Positions 1 to 6,247 of a stretch of 6,942 nt of DNA are shown here, piece after piece. Position 1 is the stretch's first letter, and the number at the start of each line of letters is the position of its first letter. Location of the stretch: the NCBI GenBank assembly GCA_031255425.1, contig JAIRSN010000197.1, positions 1 through 6,942 on the forward strand, written 5' to 3'. The position numbers were made by a program, and so were the translations under genes. The notes below the pieces were generated by a model that worked only from the letters and a program-made list of their open reading frames with translations, did not search any database and was not told the DNA's origin. This DNA comes from Dysgonamonadaceae bacterium. Lineage in GTDB: Bacteria; Bacteroidota; Bacteroidia; Bacteroidales; Azobacteroidaceae.

Positions 1-494
1 GTAAAGCAGGTCTGGAAATCGTTCTGGGCGATGGCAAGTTCTTCCACCCAGCCGGTCAAGCCGAGCTGTTCGACATCCTCTTTGAATGTTCCTTCCAGGT
101 CTTCGATAAAGATTTTCACCGCCGCCGTTTCATCCATGTATGTTTTCGTGGCAATTTCCTCGCGGAAGGTTTTAATGCATACCTCCAGCCGCTTTGCTGC
201 TTCCAGAAACTTCGGGTCGTAGTGATGCAGCGCCGACCGGACGGCAGTGGTAAAGCCGACGATGGCACGGTCGCGGCGATGATCGGATTCGGCGAGCTTC
301 ACGGTGTAAAAACTTATCTTGATAGCATCTACAAATTTTCCTTCAACGGCAAGCAGTTCACTAAACTTCGGCATTAGCGAAGCAACAATTGACACTACAC
401 TGGGATGCGCTCCCAATAAATTAGAATAATCAAGCATAAACTGATAGTGCGTTTCATTACGCAAACGATCCAGATCGATAGCATCTATCTTCAT
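1..494 (-). CDS. DUF6261-like protein of unknown function (N-terminal part)
   Basis: The reverse strand reads open from ATG at 494-492 to the left edge, giving 164 codons with no stop, so the C-terminus is missing. The protein begins MKIDAIDLDRLRNETHYQFM. This opening (a few residues, then LxRLRNxxHxQFM) resembles Bacteroidetes proteins grouped as DUF6261, which are cytosolic-looking, mostly helical and about 250 residues long. I assign the family from memory of that motif, not from a search. No signal peptide, membrane segment or catalytic motif is visible, and the function is unknown. The ATG follows an A/T-rich leader, as is usual in this phylum, and no other start fits better. Third-position GC rises sharply after codon 66 (near position 297), which suggests a mosaic gene. 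Upstream lies the 42-bp tandem repeat array, so any long leader transcript would contain it. Confidence 0.82.
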   Translation of the reverse strand, partial: MKIDAIDLDRLRNETHYQFMLDYSNLLGAHPSVVSIVASLMPKFSELLAVEGKFVDAIKISFYTVKLAESDHRRDRAIVGFTTAVRSALHHYDPKFLEAAKRLEVCIKTFREEIATKTYMDETAAVKIFIEDLEGTFKEDVEQLGLTGWVEELAIAQNDFQTCF

Positions 495-554
495 ATTTTT
501 AAAAATTTAAATGGTTAAGAATACATTTACTGTTGTTTTTTATCTCAAAAGGAT

Positions 555-951
555 TTTCCGGGTTTTCCGGAAAGTAAAAACTTGTTAATTTCTTACTTGC
601 CGGTGTGACCGGCAATCGAAAATATGTTAATTTCTTATTTGCCGGTGCGACCGGCAATCGAAAATATGTTAATTTCTTATTTGCCGGTGCGACCGGCAAT
701 CCAAAATATGTTAATTTCTTATTTGCCGGTGCGACCGGCAATCCAAAATATGTTAATTTCTTACTTGCCGGTGTGACCGGCAATCGAAAAAATGTTAATT
801 TCTTGTTTGCCGGTGTCACCGGCAAGCATAAAAACTTCTCCGGGACGTTTGCCGGGATAACCGGCAAGCATAAAAATTTTTCCGGGATGTTTGCCTGTAT
901 GACCGGCAAGCATGAAAATTTGCCTGGGACTTTTTCGGGTTTAGCAAGAAA
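555..951. repeat. 42-bp tandem repeat array, each full unit with a 19-bp dyad
   Basis: Eight clear 42-bp units begin at 597, 639, 681, 723, 765, 807, 849 and 891. Degraded units flank them at 555-596 and 933 to about 951. Each unit is a 19-bp dyad (typically TTGCCGGT-GYG-ACCGGCAA) followed by a 23-bp AT-rich linker. Units 1-5 share a linker of the AAAATATGTTAATTTC type. Units 6-8 have a second type, starting GCATAAAAA and containing a CCGGGA-like stretch. The dyad arms are intact in units 1-6; unit 6 is perfect over 9-bp arms, TTGCCGGTG-T-CACCGGCAA. Units 7 and 8 carry single arm mismatches. Because 42 is divisible by three, frames stay open on both strands. RNA from either strand could form a chain of hairpins. 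Confidence 0.95.
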
Positions 952-1055
952 AGAAAAAAACAATAGTTTCATGATATTATCTAAACGTTCATTCTTTCGA
1001 TTTATTTTATTCTTCCTTATATATATACAAGATGATGATACCAAAACCCCCAGTG

Positions 1056-1102
1056 ACCCGGGGCGAATGCCCTGGGCTGGGTTATTCGACCCTTTCAGGG
1101 TC
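1056..1102 (+). repeat. Interspersed palindromic element, copy A
   Basis: This 47-bp block holds two palindromes: a GCCCAGGGC-type one (GGGCGAATGCCC inside 1056-1078) and GACCCTTTCAGGGTC at 1088-1102. The same block occurs in inverted orientation at 1191-1237, with 41 of 47 positions matching by hand count. Five of the six differences lie in the spacer between the two palindromes. It looks like a REP-like or MITE-like intergenic repeat. No transposase is present in the window. Confidence 0.85.
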
Positions 1103-1190
1103 GTGTGCGATGCCCCGGCATCCTGCGTTCTATTATTCATTATATATATATGCACAGGATGATGATACCTGCGTGGATAATGACCCGCCT

Positions 1191-1237
1191 GACCCTGAAA
1201 GGGTCATATATACAAGCCCAGGGCATTCGCCCTGGGT
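1191..1237 (-). repeat. Interspersed palindromic element, copy B (inverted relative to A)
   Basis: This is the reverse complement of the block at 1056-1102: GACCCTGAAAGGGTC at 1191-1205, then AGCCCAGGGCATTCGCCC at 1215-1232. The 88 bp between the copies include a second TATATATA tract followed by GATGATGATACC (to 1169). That sequence also precedes copy A (to 1042), so the pair sits inside a direct repeat of about 124-126 bp spacing. A third, imperfect arm pair, GACCCTGAAGGGGTC, lies just downstream at 1255-1269. Confidence 0.85.
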
Positions 1238-1254
1238 AGCCCCCACACATTCCC

Positions 1255-1269
1255 GACCCTGAAGGGGTC
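1255..1269. repeat. Third GACCCT/GGGGTC palindrome
   Basis: GACCCTGAAGGGGTC is a third copy of the 15-bp palindrome seen at 1088-1102 and 1191-1205, with one base changed. It is not accompanied by a second GCCCAGGGC block, so it looks like a partial element. Confidence 0.75.
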
Positions 1270-1328
1270 GAATGACCATGTATATTATTCAATCCGTTCC
1301 GGGTTATGCGGACAGGCGAGGTTCCTCT

Positions 1329-1350
1329 ACCCCGGGTTGACACCCGGGGT
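1329..1350. repeat. GC-rich hairpin ACCCCGGGT-TGAC-ACCCGGGGT
   Basis: A perfect inverted repeat with 9-bp arms and a 4-nt loop. No T-run follows on either strand and no gene ends nearby, so it is not a convincing terminator. It lies between two copies of a short direct repeat (ATTCAA, 6-8 bp, then GGGTTATGC) at about 1289-1311 and 1360-1380. The second copy also contains the small palindrome AACCC-TGC-GGGTT (1362-1374). It appears to belong to the same group of intergenic palindromic repeats as 1056-1269. Confidence 0.8.
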
Positions 1351-1464
1351 TACTTATATTCAACCCTGCGGGTTATGCAGCCGCCCTTCCGCTTCCGCAG
1401 CTAAGCTGATATGTCGTGCCTCCCTATGCATAGCCGATACACCGTGCCATTTAAAATTATAAAA

Positions 1465-1477
1465 GACACTGCGTGTC
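1465..1477. promoter_or_regulatory. Short dyad GACAC-TGC-GTGTC upstream of the peptidase promoter
   Basis: A perfect inverted repeat with 5-bp arms, ending 23 bp before the TATCTTTG box at 1501. A -33 element for that box would be expected at about 1476-1481, so a protein bound here could affect promoter use. Short dyads arise by chance, so this is only a candidate operator. Confidence 0.3.
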
Positions 1478-1500
1478 CGCCGCCGGTGCCAAAAAAGAAT

Positions 1501-1508
1501 TATCTTTG
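1501..1508 (+). promoter_or_regulatory. Candidate -7 box (TATCTTTG) for the S9 peptidase gene
   Basis: The box fits the Bacteroidetes primary sigma factor -7 consensus TAnnTTTG exactly. I see no good TTTG -33 element 19-21 bp upstream, where the sequence is GC-rich. Transcription would start about 6-8 nt downstream, giving a leader of roughly 40 nt that ends in an A-rich stretch just before ATG 1554. This supports ATG 1554 over the upstream in-frame GTG at 1473, which lies ahead of the promoter. Confidence 0.6.
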
Positions 1509-1553
1509 TACTGTTTTTTCATTCAATATAATAAGAACAAAAAGAAAAAAACA

Positions 1554-3818
1554 ATGACAAAGAATTTTTTAATAATAATCGGTTTATTGGTAAACATGAT
1601 GACAGTAAAAGCACAAATGACAGGAGATTGGAAAGGTACGTTGAACGTACAGGGTATGGAACTGGAGCTTATTTTCCACCTCCTGGAGGACGGCGGAGTG
1701 TATTCTGCTACGCTGGATGTCCCCTTGCAGGGCGCGGCGGGTATCCCGGTCGAGACGGTCGGCTGGGAGGACAACCGCTTGTCGATGGTGTTGCCGCAAC
1801 TGCAAGCGTCGTACCGCGGTACGCTCGCCGGGGATATGCTGGAGGGAACGTTCGAACAGGGGGACATGTCTTTTCCCCTGAATCTTTCCCGGTTTGAAAG
1901 CCAACTGCCCGGCGATGCCTCCCTCCCTTCCACGGACGAGGAACTTGCCGAACTGATTGCGGCAGGCGAAGGGGATTTTAAGTACCGGGTGGAGGACTAT
2001 TTCGCCCGCCCGAAGGCATCGTCCTTCCAGCTTTCCCCGAATGGGAAATACCTGTCGTACCGGGAGAAAGATGCGAACAACAAGCGGCATGTCTATGTCA
2101 AGGAAACCGCGACCGGCAACACGCAGCGGATTATCGAAGAAAAAGAGGAACTGGTACGGGGTTACGGCTGGATAAACGACGAACGGCTGGTGTATGTGAT
2201 GGACCGGGGCGGCAACGAGAACTACCATATCTATGCCACCAATACCGACGGCAGCAACACGCTCGACCTCACGCCCTTCGAAGGCGTCCGGGCAAGCATC
2301 AGCCATATACTGAAGGAACAGAAAGACTTTATTATCATCGAAATGAACAAAAACAACCCCCAGGTTTTCGAACCCTACAAGCTGAATGTGGTCACCGGGG
2401 AAATGGAGCAGCTGTTTGAAAACAAGGACCTCGGAAACCCCATCCAGGGCTACGACTTCGACAAGGACGGCGAACTGCGCGCCTATACGAAATTGGTCAA
2501 CGGGGTCGAAATGGAGTTGTATTACAAAGATTTGTCCTCCGGCGAATTTAAGTTGACCAAGCGTGCCGGCTGGGACGACTCCTTCGGGATTGTCGCCTTC
2601 AACTATGCCTCCGGCAATCCGGACGAAGCCTTTGTCGCCACCAACCTCGACAGCGACAAGGCGCGTATCGTCCTCTACGATTTCCGGAACAACCGCACCG
2701 TCCGGGAGGTGTTTTCCCATCCCGACTTCGACGCGACCGGCATCTCGCTCTCGCGCAAACGCAACTACGAGATTGACTGCTTCTCGTACGAGGGCGAAAA
2801 GAATGTGATTGTCCCGGTCAGCCCGTTCTACACCGGATTGCGCCGGCGGATGGAAGAAACCTTCCGGGGGAAAGAGAGTTACATCGTGGATTTCGACGAC
2901 GACGAAAACATTTTCCTGGTTATTGTCCAAAGCGACCGGCTCTACGGCACCTACTATCAATACGATGTGCGCACCGGGCAGTTCACCCTGCTCTACGACC
3001 TGATGCCGCAGTTGAAGGAGGACGACATGGCGGAGATGCGCCCGGTCACCTTCACCAGCCGCGACGGGCTGACGATTCACGGCTACATCACCCTGCCGCA
3101 AGCGGCGTTGGAGGGGAAGAAGGTGCCCCTGATTGTCAATCCGCACGGCGGTCCGCAGGGCATCCGCGACTCGTGGGGATTCAATCCCGAAGCGCAGCTG
3201 TTTGCCAGCCGGGGCTATGCTACCTTGCAGGTGAACTTCCGCATTTCGGGCGGGTACGGAAAGGAATTCCTGCGCGCCGGGTTCAAGCAGGTCGGGCGGA
3301 AAGTGATGGACGATGTGGAAGACGGCGTGCGCTATGTCCTCGAACAGGGCTGGGTAGACAAGGACCGGATCGCCATCTACGGCGGCAGCCACGGCGGGTA
3401 CGCCACGCTGATGGGGCTGATCAAAACCCCCGGTCTATATGCCTGCGGGGTGGATTATGTCGGCGTATCCAATATCTTCACCTTTTTCGAGTCGTTCCCC
3501 GAATACTGGAAGCCGTTTACGGAGATGATGAAGGAAATCTGGTACGACCTGGACAAGCCGGAAGAAGCCGCCATCGCCCGGGAAGTGTCGCCCGTTTACC
3601 AAATCGACCGGATCCGGAAGCCGCTGTTCGTGATTCAGGGCGCCAACGACCCGCGCGTCAACATCAACGAATCCGACCAGATCGTGAAGCAGTTGCGCGC
3701 AAAGGGATTCGCCGTCCCCTACTTAGTGAAATACAACGAGGGGCACGGGTTCGGGCACGAGGAGAATACCCTGGAAATGTACCGGTGTACAATGGGATTT
3801 TTTGCGAAAAACCTTTAA
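1554..3818 (+). CDS. Exported S9-family serine peptidase (prolyl oligopeptidase/acylaminoacyl-peptidase type) with extra N-terminal beta-rich domain
   Basis: This 754-residue protein should cleave short peptides outside the cytoplasm, probably in the periplasm, as a dipeptidyl- or acylaminoacyl-peptidase. Residues 1-21 form a signal peptide (MTKNF, a hydrophobic LIIIGLLV stretch, then VKAQ). Residues 22-115 (GDWKGTLNVQGMELELIFHL onward) form a beta-rich domain of a kind I associate with secreted Bacteroidetes alpha/beta hydrolases. Residues of about 145-500 look like the S9 beta-propeller, opening with FQLSPNGKYLSY. The catalytic domain spans about 503-754 and contains the HGGP motif (531-534), Ser612 in GGSHGG, Asp699 in GANDPRV and His731 in NEGHGFGH, so the triad is complete. 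ATG 1554 is chosen because it gives a proper signal peptide and follows the promoter. The substrate cannot be deduced, and the exact S9 subfamily (B or C) is uncertain. The stop codon overlaps that of the convergent dehydrogenase gene. Confidence 0.95.
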   Translation: MTKNFLIIIGLLVNMMTVKAQMTGDWKGTLNVQGMELELIFHLLEDGGVYSATLDVPLQGAAGIPVETVGWEDNRLSMVLPQLQASYRGTLAGDMLEGTFEQGDMSFPLNLSRFESQLPGDASLPSTDEELAELIAAGEGDFKYRVEDYFARPKASSFQLSPNGKYLSYREKDANNKRHVYVKETATGNTQRIIEEKEELVRGYGWINDERLVYVMDRGGNENYHIYATNTDGSNTLDLTPFEGVRASISHILKEQKDFIIIEMNKNNPQVFEPYKLNVVTGEMEQLFENKDLGNPIQGYDFDKDGELRAYTKLVNGVEMELYYKDLSSGEFKLTKRAGWDDSFGIVAFNYASGNPDEAFVATNLDSDKARIVLYDFRNNRTVREVFSHPDFDATGISLSRKRNYEIDCFSYEGEKNVIVPVSPFYTGLRRRMEETFRGKESYIVDFDDDENIFLVIVQSDRLYGTYYQYDVRTGQFTLLYDLMPQLKEDDMAEMRPVTFTSRDGLTIHGYITLPQAALEGKKVPLIVNPHGGPQGIRDSWGFNPEAQLFASRGYATLQVNFRISGGYGKEFLRAGFKQVGRKVMDDVEDGVRYVLEQGWVDKDRIAIYGGSHGGYATLMGLIKTPGLYACGVDYVGVSNIFTFFESFPEYWKPFTEMMKEIWYDLDKPEEAAIAREVSPVYQIDRIRKPLFVIQGANDPRVNINESDQIVKQLRAKGFAVPYLVKYNEGHGFGHEENTLEMYRCTMGFFAKNL

Positions 3819-4579
3819 GGATTCCGGTGAGCAATCGTTCCGGTCGCCTGGTTGACCGGCAAAATTAATATCTCGGCAATCTGAACATGAGCCGGCGCAG
3901 CCGCCGCAAAGTAAATGGTTTCGGCTATGTCTTTTGCGGTCAGGGGTTGAAGCCCCCGGTAGACGGCGCCGGCTTTTGCTTTGTCTCCGCGGAAGCGGGT
4001 AAGGCTGAAATGCGTTTCGACCATGCCCGGCTTGATGTTGGTGACGCGCAGGGGCGTGTCTACCAGGTCGATCCGGAGTCCGTCCGACAGGGCTTTGACC
4101 GCCGCTTTCGTGGCGCAATAGACGCTCCCGCCCGGATAGGCGGCGTCGCCCGCAATGGAACCGAGGTTGATGATATGCCCTTTCTGCCGTTCGATCATTC
4201 CGGGAACCAGCAGGCGCGTCATCGTCAATAATCCTTTGATATTCGTGTCGATGACAATGTCGGATTCGTCGAGGCAGACGTCAAACTCTTTCTCCGTTCC
4301 CAGCACCAGTCCGGCATTGTTGACAAGGATGTCGACCGCCTGCCATTCGGGGGGAAGGGCGCCGACCGCTTCTTCCGCCGCCGGACGGTCCCGCACATCG
4401 AAGAGGAGGGGCAGGACTTCCACGCCGAACGCGGCGGTCAACCGGTTCCGGAGCGCGTCGAGCCGTTCGCGGTTCCGTCCGTTCAGGATCAGGCGGTAGC
4501 CTTCCGAAGCGAACTTCCAGGCACAGGCTTCGCCTATTCCGCCCGTCGAACCGGTAATCAATACAATTGGATGTTTCAT
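3815..4579 (-). CDS. ydfG: Short-chain dehydrogenase/reductase, YdfG-like (NADP-dependent 3-hydroxy acid dehydrogenase type)
   Basis: This 254-residue cytosolic classical SDR oxidises or reduces a hydroxy/keto group on a small molecule using a nicotinamide cofactor. It shows TGSTGGIG (9-16) for cofactor binding, an Arg in NGRN (33-36) that suggests NADP(H), NNAG (87-90), and the catalytic tetrad Asn113, Ser141, Tyr154 and Lys158. Similarity to E. coli YdfG, recalled from memory, runs well beyond these motifs: FDVRDRPAAEE, LPPEW, DILVNNAGLVLG, LLVPGMIERQKGHIINLGS, and a tail with PAHVQIAEILILPVNQ. YdfG acts on L-serine and 3-hydroxy acids, but the substrate here is not proven and the symbol is a family label. 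It is the last gene of the minus-strand operon, starting 6 nt after the acyl-CoA synthetase stop. Its TAA (3817-3815) overlaps the peptidase TAA (3816-3818), leaving no room for an intergenic terminator. Confidence 0.93.
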   Translation of the reverse strand: MKHPIVLITGSTGGIGEACAWKFASEGYRLILNGRNRERLDALRNRLTAAFGVEVLPLLFDVRDRPAAEEAVGALPPEWQAVDILVNNAGLVLGTEKEFDVCLDESDIVIDTNIKGLLTMTRLLVPGMIERQKGHIINLGSIAGDAAYPGGSVYCATKAAVKALSDGLRIDLVDTPLRVTNIKPGMVETHFSLTRFRGDKAKAGAVYRGLQPLTAKDIAETIYFAAAAPAHVQIAEILILPVNQATGTIAHRNP

Positions 4580-4585
4580 TTGGTT

Positions 4586-6244
4586 TTATTTTTTGGGGGA
4601 TGATTTCCGGATCGCTACCCGCCGGATTTTCCCGCTGATTGTTTTGGGTAATTCGTCTACAAACTCAATGATTCGCGGATACTTGTAGGGCGCGGTGGCT
4701 TTTTTCACATGGTCCTGGATTTCTTTCACCAGCTCCGGCCCCGCGCTTTCCCGGTAGCTTGCGGCAAGGACAATGGTCGCTTTCACCACCTGCCCGCGCA
4801 CCTCGTCGGGTTCGCCGGTGATGGCACATTCCACCACCGCGGGGTGGGTCATCAGGGCGCTCTCCACCTCGAACGGCCCGATGCGGTAGCCGGAACTCTT
4901 GATGACGTCGTCGTTCCGCCCGACAAACCAGTAGTATCCGTCTTCGTCGCGCCAGGCGATGTCGCCGGTGTGGTAAACCTGGTCGCGGTACACATGGGCG
5001 GTCAATTCCGGGTCGCAATAGTATCCCATAAACAGTCCGGCGGGCATCAGGCGGCGGGTACGGAAGACGATTTCGCCCTGTTCCCCGTCCTCGCAACTCC
5101 TGCCGTCGGGGGTCAGCAGGTCCATATCGTAGGCGGGACTCGGCATCCCCATCGAACCCGGCTTGGGTTTCATCCAGGGGAAAGTGGCGATGGTGACGGT
5201 GGTCTCCGTCTGACCGAATCCCTCCCGCAACTCAATGCCGGTTGCTTCCAGAAAAGTTTGATACACCGAGGGATTCAGGGGTTCCCCCGCAATGCTGCAA
5301 TAGGACAGGGCAGACAGGTCGTAGCGCGTGAGGTCTTCCCGGATCAGGAAGCGGAAAACCGTGGGAGGCGCGCAGAACGACGTCACCCGGTAATCCTGTA
5401 TCACCTGCAAGAGGTCTGCCGGCGTAAACTTCTCGTGGTCGTACACGAAGATACAGGCGCCCGCCAGCCATTGCCCGTACAGCTTGCCCCATGCCGCCTT
5501 TGCCCAGCCGGTGTCTGCCAGCGTCAGGTGCAGGCTGTCCTCGTTCAGGTTCTGCCAGTAGGAGGAGGTGATGATATGTCCCAGGGGATAGACAAAGTTG
5601 TGTACCACCATCTTGGGTTGCCCGGTGGTTCCCGAAGTGAAATACAGCAGCATCGGGTCGTCGTTGCTGTTGGGGTTTTCGGGCGGGCGGAAAGGCGGCG
5701 CTTCCGCCAGCCCTTTCCGGAAGTCCGACCAGCCGGCGGGAACGTCCGGCCCGACGGTTATCTTGTATGCCAGCGTGAGACATTCGGGCGAGGCTTTTTC
5801 TACCTGCGAAACAATCGCTTCTTCGCCCACCGTCACAAGGGCCTTGATGCCTGCCGCGTTGCAACGGTAAACAATGTCTTTCTTTGTCAGCAGATGCGTT
5901 GCCGGTATCGCCACCGCTCCGATCTTGTGCAGTCCCAGAATGGCAAACCAGTACCAGTACCGCCGCTTGAGGATCAGCATCACCTTGTCGCCTTTCCGGA
6001 TGCCCAACGCCCGGAAGTAAGACGCTGCCGCATCGCTTTTCTCCCGGATCTCCCGGAACGTAAAATCAAGGTGTTCGCCCCGGTCGTTCACCCAGCACAA
6101 GGCTCTCTTGCCGGGGTTTGTCCGCGCCCATTCGTCTACCACATCGTATGCGAAATTAAACCGGGAGGGGATGTTCAGGTGAAAGTTCGCCCTGAAATCT
6201 TCCTGGTTCTCAAAAGTTGCCTGATTAATGTATTTTGCGATCAT
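4586..6244 (-). CDS. AMP-forming acyl-CoA synthetase (ANL superfamily, medium-chain acyl-CoA synthetase-like)
   Basis: This 552-residue cytosolic enzyme should activate a carboxylic acid with ATP to an acyl-adenylate and then transfer it to CoA. All core ANL motifs are present in order: the P-loop [12 protein letters not shown] (201-212), EGFGQTET (341-348), YHTGD (424-428), the hinge [15 protein letters not shown] (442-456), and [10 protein letters not shown] (533-542) with the adenylation Lys539. The length is normal for a free-standing synthetase, with no carrier or condensation domain attached. The N-terminal region ([13 protein letters not shown]) and the motif pattern fit the medium-chain/benzoate (ACSM, MACS) group better than acetyl-CoA synthetase, but the acid cannot be read from the sequence. 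The start is ATG 6244, 3 nt after the HTH-cupin stop, so the two genes are almost certainly co-transcribed and translationally close. Confidence 0.95.
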   Translation of the reverse strand: MIAKYINQATFENQEDFRANFHLNIPSRFNFAYDVVDEWARTNPGKRALCWVNDRGEHLDFTFREIREKSDAAASYFRALGIRKGDKVMLILKRRYWYWFAILGLHKIGAVAIPATHLLTKKDIVYRCNAAGIKALVTVGEEAIVSQVEKASPECLTLAYKITVGPDVPAGWSDFRKGLAEAPPFRPPENPNSNDDPMLLYFTSGTTGQPKMVVHNFVYPLGHIITSSYWQNLNEDSLHLTLADTGWAKAAWGKLYGQWLAGACIFVYDHEKFTPADLLQVIQDYRVTSFCAPPTVFRFLIREDLTRYDLSALSYCSIAGEPLNPSVYQTFLEATGIELREGFGQTETTVTIATFPWMKPKPGSMGMPSPAYDMDLLTPDGRSCEDGEQGEIVFRTRRLMPAGLFMGYYCDPELTAHVYRDQVYHTGDIAWRDEDGYYWFVGRNDDVIKSSGYRIGPFEVESALMTHPAVVECAITGEPDEVRGQVVKATIVLAASYRESAGPELVKEIQDHVKKATAPYKYPRIIEFVDELPKTISGKIRRVAIRKSSPKK

Positions 6245-6247
6245 CCG

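Larger units (their letters stand above)
495..1553. other. Long divergent intergenic region filled with repeats
   Basis: The start of the leftward DUF6261-like gene and the start of the rightward peptidase gene are 1,059 bp apart, and I find no convincing gene between them. The left half (to about 1025) is AT-rich and dominated by a 42-bp tandem repeat. The right half carries GC-rich palindromes with arms such as GACCCT/AGGGTC, GCCCAGGGC and ACCCCGGGT, separated by short TATATATA tracts. Several reading frames stay open here (for example 1155-499 on minus and 605-1162 on plus), but they consist of repeat translated in frame. Because both flanking genes read outward, none of these hairpins sits at a gene end, so they are not terminators of the neighbours. 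Confidence 0.85.

Noticed and set aside
555..951. CRISPR array
   Set aside because: The 23-bp 'spacers' are near copies of each other, the repeat is only 19 bp, and no cas gene is present. It is a tandem repeat.
499..1155. Minus-strand coding frame of 218 codons
   Set aside because: It is the repeat array and flanking palindromes read in frame. Unit differences are almost all amino-acid changing, and the first part translates GC-rich palindromes.
605..1162. Plus-strand coding frame of 185 codons
   Set aside because: It is the same array on the other strand. The 42-bp period keeps any stop-free frame open, and no promoter or protein-like end is seen.
1032..1343. Short frames over the palindromic repeats on both strands
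   Set aside because: They translate interspersed palindromes only and have no domain or initiation signal.
1473..1553. GTG 1473 as the peptidase start
   Set aside because: It precedes the -7 box and would place 27 lysine-rich residues before a good signal peptide.
1584..3392. 602-codon frame antisense to the peptidase gene
   Set aside because: Long antisense frames are expected opposite GC-rich codon usage. The sense frame has full motifs, and the antisense protein has no recognisable domain.
3840..3859. CCGGTC-N8-GACCGG as a terminator for the peptidase transcript
   Set aside because: The arms are only 6 bp, the loop is 8 nt, no T-run follows, and it lies inside the dehydrogenase coding sequence.
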